Source: CAZPUI01 sp964415525
GTDB lineage: Bacteria > Acidobacteriota > Holophagae > Holophagales > Holophagaceae
NCBI GenBank assembly: GCA_964415525.1
Contig: CAYQAS010000127.1
Coordinates: 1 to 12,091 of the forward strand
Length of the DNA stretch: 12,091 nt
Reading direction: 5' to 3'
The notes beneath the pieces are model-generated. The model had not been told where the DNA came from. It searched no databases and saw nothing but the letters and a program-made list of their open reading frames with translations. How positions within the stretch are numbered: position 1 is the stretch's first letter; every line of letters begins with the position of its first letter. The position numbers and the translations under genes were made by a program. Below, piece after piece: positions 1 through 6,182 of the stretch.

Positions 1-55
1 CTGGCTCGGACCCCACAGCCTGCGGCTGCGGGTCCGGTTAATTCAGTCGTTAGGT
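1..55 (+). repeat. Integron attC site, right half (truncated by window edge)
   Basis: The sequence from CTCGGACCC through a GC-rich hairpin, then CCGGTTAATTCAGTCGTTAGGT, closely matches the right halves of the complete attC sites at 351-438 and 1441-1527. The R' core site GTTAGGT lies at 49-55 and fits the consensus GTTRRRY; recombination would occur after its G at 49. The left half (R'' and L'') lies before the window. It marks the end of a cassette to the left and the start of the next one. Confidence 0.85.
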
Positions 56-432
56 GTGATTTCACGTCAGCAAAAGATCGGTCGGGTTGACAGTCTTGAA
101 GCTCTAAACCTGCTCGCCTCGCTGCACCAATCAAGCTCTTCGCGTCTTTGATCTTTGTCTTCATCCGTGGAATTGCCTTCGGTCCGATTCCCCGCGTTGG
201 CAGGTCTGAATCGCAAACAGTGGTTGCGCAATGCACTGTTGAGTTGTGGCAAGATCAGGTAAAGCCGTTCATCGTCAAGTTCGACAACCTGGTTTCGGTT
301 CTACGCGTTCTTTTGAAATGGTTGGTCTCGCCATCATCTGCCTTCGGCAGACCTAACCGCCGCTTGAACACCGCCCGCTTCGCGGGCTCGGACCCAACCG
401 CCTGCGGCGGTCGGTCCGGTTAAGCACAGTCG
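50..432 (+). other. Integron gene cassette 1, no convincing gene
   Basis: This cassette of about 383 bp is bounded by the core sites at 49-55 and 432-438. No reading frame in it is persuasive. The longest plus-strand frame (148-423, 91 codons) starts at a TTG without a Shine-Dalgarno sequence, reads through most of the attC site and ends at a TAA inside it. A minus-strand frame at 67-252 has no recognisable motif. It may carry a tiny peptide, an RNA, a promoter or simply filler DNA; cassettes without an open reading frame are known in chromosomal integrons. The boundaries are well supported, the content is not. Confidence 0.6.
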
Positions 433-438
433 TTAGGC
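351..438 (+). repeat. Integron attC site of cassette 1
   Basis: R'' is ACCTAAC (351-357, consensus RYYYAAC) and R' is GTTAGGC (432-438, consensus GTTRRRY). The inner L'' (GCTTGAAC) and L' (GGTTAAGC) pair except for one extra G in L'', the extrahelical base that directs bottom-strand recombination by IntI. The centre holds two small GC hairpins (CCCGC..GCGGG and CCGC..GCGG). The length of 88 bp and close similarity to the other two sites in the window fit a homogeneous, chromosomal-type array. R''-to-R' runs in the plus direction, so attI and intI should lie to the left. Confidence 0.93.
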
Positions 439-441
439 GTC

Positions 442-1425
442 ATGCACGCCATTAACATCACAACACCAATAGAGGTCAAAGTGCGCGATCCTAAAGCACA
501 CGTGGAACCTAAAAAATGTATCTGTTGCCTAAGCGAAAATTTATTATTCGAAAATACACCAACATCGCTTTTCCTCTCCAGGGGCGCGTGGGGAGGGTCG
601 CCCGAGCAAACACAATTGATATATTGCAAAAGTTGTGGATTTAGAACTTACGAAAGAAAGTTGTCGGAGTCTGAATCAAAGCGATATTATTCAAGCTACA
701 GGGGTAATAGCTATGTTGCAGAACGAAGTCGGGACGAATTATTTTACAGCCAAGCAAGATATGATCAAGATGAACAGTGGATGGCGTCGCCCCATCGTCA
801 AAAGGAAATGCTTGCGCTCTTGCGCAAAACAGGGGATGACATCAGTCAATTTAGCATATTGGACTACGGAGGCGATAGCGGTAGATTTATTTTCGATTTA
901 AAATGCATTCGGTTGGCGGTATATGATCTATCGGAAGGTCGAGCACTCTCTGGGGTGACTAAGTATTCAAATATTGATGATGTCCCGCGCAGTTGCTGGG
1001 ATCTGGTTGTGTCAACCCAAACACTGGAACACATTTCACATCCGGAAGTCGCGATAGAGAGTATGATTGATATAGCAAAACAGGGTGGATTGATATATAT
1101 AGAGTTGCCAAATCAGCCGTGGACAAGCTTTGCGGGTAGAGGCAAGATGCGCGATGCTCTGGTTAAAGCCGCGGTAAAAAATAGATTGCTACACAAGGTT
1201 ATGGATCTATATAGCACGTTTTTCCGCGTTAAGTTCAATGTGCTCCCACCATTTGGCTTCGCTCCGATGCGTGAGCATGTTAACTTCTTCACAATTGATT
1301 CAATCAATAAACTAGGCGAGCGGCATTCGCTCAGGATAGAGTCATCCAGCATAAATCCATCTGTAGGCATTCAGGTTCTTTTTCGGAAATTAGCAGCCCA
1401 GGACTCCTCCCAACTGATGAATTAA
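442..1425 (+). CDS. Cassette-borne SAM-dependent methyltransferase with N-terminal zinc-type motif
   Basis: A cytoplasmic class I methyltransferase of 327 residues. The N-terminal part has C26-x2-C29 and C62-x2-C65, the four-cysteine arrangement seen in sugar and small-molecule C-methyltransferases of the Methyltransf_13/23 type. The Rossmann core follows: motif I ILDYGGDSGRF (139-149) for SAM binding, then TLEHISHP (194-201) and IYIELPN (218-224). A C-terminal EHVNFFTIDSI stretch (278-288) is typical of this group. The acceptor is unknown; a nucleotide sugar or polysaccharide unit is an inference from the family. The gene fills an integron cassette, starting 3 nt after one attC and ending 15 nt before the next, and is much more AT-rich than the chromosomal genes nearby. 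The ATG at 442 has no Shine-Dalgarno sequence; the GTG at 481 has AGAGG 5 nt upstream and may be the true start (314 residues). Confidence 0.88.
   Translation: MHAINITTPIEVKVRDPKAHVEPKKCICCLSENLLFENTPTSLFLSRGAWGGSPEQTQLIYCKSCGFRTYERKLSESESKRYYSSYRGNSYVAERSRDELFYSQARYDQDEQWMASPHRQKEMLALLRKTGDDISQFSILDYGGDSGRFIFDLKCIRLAVYDLSEGRALSGVTKYSNIDDVPRSCWDLVVSTQTLEHISHPEVAIESMIDIAKQGGLIYIELPNQPWTSFAGRGKMRDALVKAAVKNRLLHKVMDLYSTFFRVKFNVLPPFGFAPMREHVNFFTIDSINKLGERHSLRIESSSINPSVGIQVLFRKLAAQDSSQLMN
471..483 (+). promoter_or_regulatory. Ribosome binding site and alternative GTG start for the methyltransferase
   Basis: AGAGG at 471-475 lies 5 nt before an in-frame GTG at 481-483. This is a better initiation signal than the region before the ATG at 442, where only the attC core and three bases precede the codon. 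Starting here removes 13 poorly conserved-looking residues and leaves the first cysteine pair intact. Confidence 0.5.
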
Positions 1426-1440
1426 GTGCCTACATATGCC

Positions 1441-1527
1441 GCCTAACCTATCCATCAACACCGCCCAGCTTCGCTGGGCTCGGACCCAACCGCTGCGCGG
1501 TTCGGCCGGTTATGTTGGTCGTTAGGC
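1441..1527 (+). repeat. Integron attC site of the methyltransferase cassette
   Basis: R'' is GCCTAAC (1441-1447) and R' is GTTAGGC (1521-1527). L'' CATCAAC pairs with L' GTTATG apart from one extrahelical C. The central part contains CCCAGC..GCTGGG and shares the CTCGGACCCAACCG block with the site at 351-438. Length is 87 bp. It is the last complete attC on the right side of the array; no further GTTRRRY/RYYYAAC pair in this context was found before cobQ. Confidence 0.92.
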
Positions 1528-1537
1528 CTTAACGCAT

Positions 1538-1642
1538 ATGCAAACTCTATCCTTTCGAACCAATGACGAGAACGGGCTCTCATTCGAGTTGCTAATCGAT
1601 TCAATACCAAATCAGCCTTTAGCTAACGACTCCACGAGCAGT
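1538..1642 (+). pseudogene. Possible start of a truncated last cassette gene
   Basis: An ATG lies 10 nt after the attC core at 1521-1527, where cassette genes in this array begin. The first 30 or so residues (MQTLSFRTNDENGLSFELLI then DSIPNQPLAND) look protein-like. The frame stays open to 1993, but past about residue 35 the residues become rich in Pro, His and Arg, base composition rises, and the frame finally runs antisense into cobQ. I read this as the stump of a cassette gene joined to chromosomal DNA. The break point is approximate, and the family is not recognised. Confidence 0.28.
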
Positions 1643-1933
1643 CTGAACTTGCGGATGGGTTTTGCAGGGCCGACTACGTCCAGATGGATGCATGAGGGAA
1701 AGCGGGTTCGAGCGTCCGCCCTAAACCCCGGCCATGGACGGCGCAGGGACCATGGACAACCTGCGGTTGACCACAGCCCCTTGGAAAGCCCTACGGCCTT
1801 TCCAGACCGCCCACAGCCTCACAATCAGCAGCAGTGCTTTGACAGCCTTACGGATCTGGCCACACCGTACTTCCAACACCACTTGACGGGACACAGGCTC
1901 AAAAATCACGGGATTTCTACCGCGACCAACCTA
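1643..1933. other. Unassigned stretch between cassette array and cobQ
   Basis: No convincing gene is visible in about 290 bp. A 62-codon minus-strand frame (1721-1909, GTG start) follows cobQ but has no recognisable motif and no clear ribosome binding site. A small inverted repeat GGAAAG..CTTTCC lies at 1783-1803. Downstream of the cobQ stop on the minus strand, AAATC..GATTT (1903-1916) could form a weak five-pair hairpin next to a short T run, a poor candidate for the operon terminator. The stretch probably contains the junction between the array and old chromosomal sequence. Confidence 0.4.
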
Positions 1934-3406
1934 TCATCCCTGCACGGCCGCCAGGATGCGCTCCCAGGCGCCGGGGCGCAGGTTCCGCTTTAAGTGCTCC
2001 GCCCAGCGCTGGATGCGCAGTTCCAGAGGATCCGCGATGCGCATGGGCTCGGGTGCGAAGCCGCGATCAACCCGCACTCGGTTGAGGAAGGCCGCGCGCC
2101 AAGGATCGCAGGCAAGCAGGCCGTGGAGGTAGGCGCCCGCGGCGCGGTTCTGCACCCAACCGACTTCTGCGCCACCTTCTGCCAAGGCCTCGCCCGAGTC
2201 CACCGCCAGGGCTGTGCGGCCGTGATGGATCTCGTAGCCCGAGAGCCGGTGCCCGGATTCGGGCCAGAGGGTCTGCGCCTCTGTCTCCCGAGTGATCTTT
2301 TCGGCGACAAAGGTCGTGGCGGTGGGTAGGAAACCGAGGCCGGGGAAGGTGGATGGCCCGCCTTCGCTCCCCTCGGGATCGGACAGCGACTGTCCGAGCA
2401 TCTGGTAGCCGCCACAAATGCCAAGGCACCATGCGCCACGGGCATGGGCGTCGCGGATGGCCTGGGCCATGCCACTGGCGGTGAGCTGGACGAGGTCGCC
2501 CACGGTGGCCTTGGAGCCGGGCAGCACCAGGAGGTCCATCTCACGTGCGAGGTTCGGATCCGTGACCCAGGTGAGGTGCAGATCCGGCTCCGCGAGCAGC
2601 GGCGCGAGGTCCTCGGTGTTGCTGACCCGCGGGTACAGCACGGCACCGACCTTGAGCTTGCCCTCGGGACCCCGCTGGTCCACAGGAATGCGGAAGGGGC
2701 GGTCCTCCTCGTCCAGGCCATGCTCCAGGTAGGGTACCAACGCCAGCACCGGCAACCCCGAGCGCTCCTCGAGCATCTGGATGCCGTCGTCGAAGAGGCT
2801 CGCGTCGCCTCGGAATCGGTTCACGACGAGGCCCACGACCCGGGCGCGATCCTCCGGCGGCAGGAGGTCTAAGGTGCCCAGGAGCTGGGCGAAGATGCCG
2901 CCGCGGTCGATGTCCCCCACCAGCACGATGCCCGCATTCGCGTGGCGTACCGGGGCGAGGTTCACGAAGTCCCGGGTCATGAGGTTGAGTTCCACGGGGC
3001 TTCCGGCACCCTCCATCACGATGACCTCGTGCTTCGCGGAGAGGCGGTCCAGCGCCTCCAGGGCCAGGGCGCGATAGGGGTTCTTGCCCGTGAAGTAATC
3101 CTTGGCCTCCTGGATCCCCAGCGCCTTGCCGAGGATGACGACCTGGGCACCCGTATGGGTCAGGGGCTTGAGGAGCACTGGTCCCATGTCCACGTGGGGC
3201 GCCTTGCGGGCCGCCGCCGCCTGGAGGATCTGCGCGCGGGGCATCTCCAGGCCATCAGGGGTCACGCCCGCCTGATTCGCCATGTTCTGGGCCTTGTAGG
3301 GGGCCACGTCGAAGCCCGCGTCCGAGATCAGGCGGCAGAGTCCTGCGGTCACAAGGCTCTTGCCCACATCTGACGCCGTTCCGAGGACGGAGAGGGCGCG
3401 GCTCAT
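1934..3406 (-). CDS. cobQ: Cobyric acid synthase CobQ/CbiP
   Basis: A 490-residue glutamine-dependent amidotransferase, the usual family length. It amidates the b, d, e and g carboxylates of adenosylcobyrinic acid a,c-diamide with ATP and glutamine, in the cytoplasm, late in cobalamin synthesis. The N-terminal synthetase domain opens with GTASDVGKS (9-17) for ATP, followed by YKAQNMANQ (37-45) and VMEGAGSPVELNL (130-142). The C-terminal class I glutaminase domain has the nucleophile C331 in LGICGGYQM and the catalytic H428 in YLHGL; the family signature GYEIHHGR is at 390-397. Start ATG at 3404-3406 with GGGAG six bases upstream. It is the last gene of the cobalt/nickel transporter operon, 70 bp after cbiO, which suggests that metal uptake serves corrinoid synthesis. 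No damage is visible. Confidence 0.97.
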   Translation of the reverse strand: MSRALSVLGTASDVGKSLVTAGLCRLISDAGFDVAPYKAQNMANQAGVTPDGLEMPRAQILQAAAARKAPHVDMGPVLLKPLTHTGAQVVILGKALGIQEAKDYFTGKNPYRALALEALDRLSAKHEVIVMEGAGSPVELNLMTRDFVNLAPVRHANAGIVLVGDIDRGGIFAQLLGTLDLLPPEDRARVVGLVVNRFRGDASLFDDGIQMLEERSGLPVLALVPYLEHGLDEEDRPFRIPVDQRGPEGKLKVGAVLYPRVSNTEDLAPLLAEPDLHLTWVTDPNLAREMDLLVLPGSKATVGDLVQLTASGMAQAIRDAHARGAWCLGICGGYQMLGQSLSDPEGSEGGPSTFPGLGFLPTATTFVAEKITRETEAQTLWPESGHRLSGYEIHHGRTALAVDSGEALAEGGAEVGWVQNRAAGAYLHGLLACDPWRAAFLNRVRVDRGFAPEPMRIADPLELRIQRWAEHLKRNLRPGAWERILAAVQG

Positions 3407-3410
3407 GATT

Positions 3411-3423
3411 GGCTCCCGGAGCC
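3411..3423 (-). promoter_or_regulatory. cobQ ribosome binding site inside a short palindrome
   Basis: On the minus strand GGCTCCGGGAGCC can form a five-pair hairpin with a three-base loop. The cobQ Shine-Dalgarno GGGAG (3413-3417) lies in its 3' arm, six bases before the ATG. Folding would partly hide the site, so cobQ translation may depend on ribosomes arriving from cbiO. The palindrome is seen; the effect is inferred. Confidence 0.45.
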
Positions 3424-3476
3424 GTGGTTATTCGAAATGAGTGAAGGCTGGAGATGCATGAAACCTCGTTCGGGAA

Positions 3477-4169
3477 TCAATTCAGGGAGTCTTCCGGCAG
3501 GGACCAGACGGGCTGTCCGTCCTGCAGGTGGAGGTGGCGCTGGCAGAGCCGCCGCAGCACGTGGGGTTCGTGAGAGACGACGATGAGGGAGGCCTCGAGC
3601 CGTTCCAGCAGTGCGAGTACCCGTTCCGATGCGGCCTCGTCCAAGCCCGCGGTGGGCTCGTCCAGCAGCAACACCTGGGGGCGCATGGCCAGGATCGTGG
3701 CGAGGCTCACGAGCCGCTTCTCGCCCCCCGAGAGGCGGTGGGTGATGCGGGGGCCAAAGCCTGCAAGGCCGAGTTCCTCCAGCACCTCTTCTGAACGGCG
3801 TACCGCTTCCACGGGAGCAAGGCCCAGGTTGAGGGAGCCGAAGGCCACATCCTCCAGCACCGTGGGGCAGAACAGCTGGTCCTCCGCATCCTGGAATAGC
3901 AGGCCCACTTCCTGGCGCACGAGGCGGAAGCTGGCCTCTTCTCCGAGGGGCTGACCGCGGTAGGAGAGCTTGCCGCCACTGGGCCGCAGGAGGCCCACCA
4001 ACAGGTGGAGCAGGGTGGTCTTGACGCTGCCGTTGGTGCCATGGAGGGCAAGCCGGTCGCCCGCAGCGATGCTGAGATCCAGATCCCGCAGGACGACGCG
4101 GTTTCCGTCGTAGGAAAAGCCGCAGCCTTCGAGGTGAAAGAGCGTGTCCTTCAGTGCCATGCGAGCCAT
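3477..4169 (-). CDS. cbiO: Cobalt/nickel ECF transporter ATPase CbiO with altered Walker A
   Basis: A 230-residue ABC ATPase that would power the CbiMQ-type metal importer from the cytoplasmic face. Visible motifs are a Walker A-like GTNGSVKTT (44-52), a Q-loop LFQDAEDQLF (91-100) typical of ECF ATPases, the signature LSGGEKR (146-152), Walker B LLLLD-E-type (167-171, EPTAGLD following) and the switch H200. The Walker A glycine directly before K50 is Val (codon GTC, 4023-4025); a single base, A at plus-strand 4024 instead of C, accounts for it. All other motifs are intact, so this is either a sequence error, a recent loss-of-function change, or a tolerated variant. The reading frame overlaps the end of cbiQ by 19 bases. 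M1 (4169) or M4 (4160) could be the start; neither has a strong ribosome binding site, and translational coupling is likely. Confidence 0.93.
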   Translation of the reverse strand: MARMALKDTLFHLEGCGFSYDGNRVVLRDLDLSIAAGDRLALHGTNGSVKTTLLHLLVGLLRPSGGKLSYRGQPLGEEASFRLVRQEVGLLFQDAEDQLFCPTVLEDVAFGSLNLGLAPVEAVRRSEEVLEELGLAGFGPRITHRLSGGEKRLVSLATILAMRPQVLLLDEPTAGLDEAASERVLALLERLEASLIVVSHEPHVLRRLCQRHLHLQDGQPVWSLPEDSLN

Positions 4170-4888
4170 CCCAGTCCCATGAGCGCCGTGCCGCTGGCGA
4201 GGGCGAAGCGCACATCGGCGGCGCCCATGCGGAGGTCGTGGAGGAGGTGGAAGCGCCCCTCGAAGCCACGGCAGTGCATGGCGCCCAGGATGCGCTCGGA
4301 GCGATCGAAGGCGCGCACCAGCAGCATGCCCAGGGCGTGGCCGTAGGTGCGCAGGGTGCGCCGGTCCAGCCGCGGGCGGAAGCCACGCACCCGCAAGGCC
4401 GACAGCAGCCGCTGGCGCTCCTCATCCAGCAGATCCATGTAGCGCAGGGTGAAGACCAGCAACTGCACGAGCTTGTCGGAGACCCCCAGGAGGTGGAGGG
4501 CATGGCCGAGCCGTACCGGTTCGAGGGTGCTCAGGAGGGTGCTCATCATGAGGAAGATGGCGTTGGCTCGCAGGGCGATGCGCAGGGCCTGGCCGAATCC
4601 CGCCTGGGACCAGCCCGGAGACCAGGTTCCACCTTCCAGGGAGAGCGGCAGGAGCAGCACTAGCGAGAGCAGGACGGCATTGAGGGAAAGTAGGCGATGG
4701 GTCAGGGGGCGATGGGGCAGGCGGGCGTAGATGGCCGCCGCCAAGGCGAGGCCAAGACCCGCGAGAAGGGCCGTGGGGCGGGTGCAGGGCACCAGCACTC
4801 CTGCGAAGGCAAGGGCCACCGCCAGACGGATTCGCGGATCCAGCCGTCGGGGCCAAGCCTCGCCACTTGTCCAGTCCGGGCGCGACAT
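4151..4888 (-). CDS. cbiQ: Cobalt/nickel ECF transporter transmembrane component CbiQ
   Basis: A 245-residue inner-membrane T component (EcfT) that couples CbiO to the substrate-binding CbiM. Hydrophobic segments lie at about 20-55, 66-84 and 105-122, with further segments after the coupling helices. Two Ala-Arg-Gly-like coupling motifs that dock on the ATPases are visible as LRVRGF (165-170) and MHCRGF (204-209). The length fits the family. It begins 6 bp after the CbiL/NikL-like gene and overlaps cbiO, consistent with a single transcript. The sequence shows no defect. The metal cannot be told from this subunit. Confidence 0.95.
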   Translation of the reverse strand: MSRPDWTSGEAWPRRLDPRIRLAVALAFAGVLVPCTRPTALLAGLGLALAAAIYARLPHRPLTHRLLSLNAVLLSLVLLLPLSLEGGTWSPGWSQAGFGQALRIALRANAIFLMMSTLLSTLEPVRLGHALHLLGVSDKLVQLLVFTLRYMDLLDEERQRLLSALRVRGFRPRLDRRTLRTYGHALGMLLVRAFDRSERILGAMHCRGFEGRFHLLHDLRMGAADVRFALASGTALMGLGWLAWH

Positions 4889-4894
4889 GCCGAG

Positions 4895-5455
4895 CTACCG
4901 CCCCGCCTTTGCGCGGCCCGCGACGTAGAAGCCGACGCCTGCGAGACCCAGGATGTAGCCGATGCCGCCGAGGACGTCTCGCAGGCGATTCGCGTCCGCC
5001 TGCTTCTGGAGCAGCACTTCAACGGACTCCAGGCGCCGCGCTACGGCGGCCTCCACCACCGAGGACAAGGCCGAAGTATCGACGGTTCGGGCGGGCGCCG
5101 AGGCACCACCTCCGCCCCGAAGCGGCAGGCTGGAGGGGAAGGTGCTCTCCGGCAGAACCTTCTCGCCGCGATGAGAGCCCTCCGTGATGACCACACGCAG
5201 GGTGCAGCGCTCCTTTACAGGAAACGTGAAGGCGCCCTGGGCATCTGAGGTGACCTCGCCGAGGGCAACCCCATCCGGCGCCAGGAACCGGACCTGGGCG
5301 TTCACGACGGGATGGGCGCCATAACTGGCACTGCCGACGACAGCGCCCTGGGCGTCCACCCGCAGGGTGATCTTCATGCCGTGGGCGAGGAGCGGCAGTC
5401 CGGCGATGATCCACAGGAGACAGAGCCAGCAGAAGCGTCGGGTGCGGGTCATCAT
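4895..5455 (-). CDS. CbiL/NikL-like membrane-anchored transporter component
   Basis: A 186-residue protein with a signal peptide (basic 3-7, hydrophobic 8-22, likely cleavage near AHG at 24-26). It continues with a periplasmic beta-rich domain resembling carboxypeptidase regulatory/transthyretin-like folds (about 28-100), a Gly/Ala/Pro linker (105-125), a helical stretch (130-160) and one membrane segment (162-180). This layout matches the CbiL/NikL component that replaces CbiN in some cobalt/nickel ECF transporters. Its ATG overlaps the cbiM stop (ATGA), a sign of translational coupling, and cbiQ follows after 6 bp. The exact role, perhaps helping metal loading of CbiM, is inferred from family and position. 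It should not be confused with the precorrin methyltransferase that is also called CbiL. Confidence 0.85.
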   Translation of the reverse strand: MMTRTRRFCWLCLLWIIAGLPLLAHGMKITLRVDAQGAVVGSASYGAHPVVNAQVRFLAPDGVALGEVTSDAQGAFTFPVKERCTLRVVITEGSHRGEKVLPESTFPSSLPLRGGGGASAPARTVDTSALSSVVEAAVARRLESVEVLLQKQADANRLRDVLGGIGYILGLAGVGFYVAGRAKAGR

Positions 5456-6087
5456 GGCCTTTCGGGACAGGGTTCAGATTGGAGGGTTTCGGGCCGAACC
5501 TGCCGCAGGAAGGAGACCGCCGCCGCAGTGATCAATCCCTCCGCCAGGGCGATGGGCAGATGGCTCAGCACGACCACTCCGGCGAAGACAGCAAAGTTCG
5601 GATCAGTGAGGCGCAGTTCCAGGGCGACGAGGCCGGAGATGAAGAACACCGGCAGGGCCCCCGCCAGGAAGGCCAACAGATGGGCGCGTCGACCTTCCGC
5701 GCGACGCAGCGGCCCCTGGAGCAGGGCGCCGCCGAGCATGGCTCCCAGGGCGATGTTGAAGGTGTTGATCCCAATGGTGGTGAGGCCGCCGTGTCCGAAG
5801 AAGACCGCCTGGAGTGTGATGCCCACCAGGATGGCGGGATAGGCGGACCAGCCTAGTAGGAGTCCCGCCAGTCCCATGAGGCCGAAGTGGGCGCTGGTGG
5901 GGCCGAGCTTGAGGGGGACGAGGGAGGCCACGAAGAAGACGCAGGCGACGACGGCGACCCGCGGGATCTGGTCGGGGTGGAGCCGCCGGAGGCCACGGGT
6001 GGTGCCCGCCAAGGCCAGCAAGCTGGTGACGGCCAAAAGGATCCGGCCGCTCTGGGACTCCGTTACCACGCCGTCACTGATGTGCAA
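5452..6087 (-). CDS. cbiM: Cobalt/nickel ECF transporter substrate-binding subunit CbiM/NikM
   Basis: A 211-residue inner-membrane S component that binds the metal ion. The protein begins MHISDG, and the mature N-terminus with H2 together with H67 (in GPTSAHFGLMG, 62-72) forms the metal site in this family. A further signature is FFGHGGLTTIGINTFNIALG (96-115). Several hydrophobic segments follow through residue 198. The start codon is TTG (6085-6087); it is fixed by the conserved M-H-I-S-D-G end and by a strong GGAGGGA eight bases upstream. It is the first gene of the cbiM-(cbiL/nikL-like)-cbiQ-cbiO-cobQ operon and diverges from thiE-aroK across 95 bp. Co2+ is favoured over Ni2+ by the cobQ neighbour only. 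Confidence 0.95.
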   Translation of the reverse strand: MHISDGVVTESQSGRILLAVTSLLALAGTTRGLRRLHPDQIPRVAVVACVFFVASLVPLKLGPTSAHFGLMGLAGLLLGWSAYPAILVGITLQAVFFGHGGLTTIGINTFNIALGAMLGGALLQGPLRRAEGRRAHLLAFLAGALPVFFISGLVALELRLTDPNFAVFAGVVVLSHLPIALAEGLITAAAVSFLRQVRPETLQSEPCPERP

Positions 6088-6095
6088 GATCCACT

Positions 6096-6102
6096 TCCCT
6101 CC
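6096..6102 (-). promoter_or_regulatory. Strong ribosome binding site for the TTG start of cbiM
   Basis: GGAGGGA on the minus strand lies 8 nt upstream of the TTG at 6085-6087. No ATG or GTG nearby would preserve the required Met-His N-terminus, so this site decides the start. Confidence 0.8.
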
Positions 6103-6171
6103 AGGAAAGATGATGGGGCAGCGGCTCGGGCCGTGGCCAGGGGATTCGGGTGGCGGGTCTGCTGCCCTTGC

Positions 6172-6177
6172 TACCCT
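6172..6177 (+). promoter_or_regulatory. Candidate -10 element (TACCCT) for thiE-aroK, leaderless type
   Basis: TACCCTGG ends just before CAT and the ATG at 6183; the hexamer ends 5 nt upstream of the start codon. The same TANNNTGG arrangement precedes the genes at 8962 and 10733. A promoter here would start transcription at or next to the ATG. No -35 consensus is visible. Confidence 0.45.
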
Positions 6178-6182
6178 GGCAT

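Noticed and set aside
87..92. Perfect TTGACA hexamer as a -35 box inside cassette 1
   Set aside because: No acceptable -10 hexamer occurs 16-18 bp downstream; a single hexamer is expected by chance.
1..1527. CRISPR array suggested by repeated similar blocks
   Set aside because: The repeats are 87-88 bp, widely and unevenly spaced, and have attC architecture with core sites rather than short direct repeats with uniform spacers.
1667..1721. tRNA-like GGTTCGA with flanking partly complementary GGGCCGAC..GTCCGCCC
   Set aside because: Only about 55 nt separate the ends, the T-arm does not pair in standard geometry, and no D-arm or anticodon arm can be drawn.
3403..4503. Minus-strand 366-codon frame overlapping cbiQ and cbiO
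   Set aside because: It is a shifted frame of the cbiQ/cbiO sequences with a low-complexity Pro/Arg-rich product, while the true frames carry all family motifs.
6088..6182. Possible cobalamin riboswitch upstream of cbiM (minus strand CAGCAGACCCGCC resembles the AGGAGACCTGCC end of such elements)
   Set aside because: The other conserved blocks of the element are absent from the intergenic region and from the adjoining reverse strand of thiE, and the 95-bp gap is too short for a complete one.
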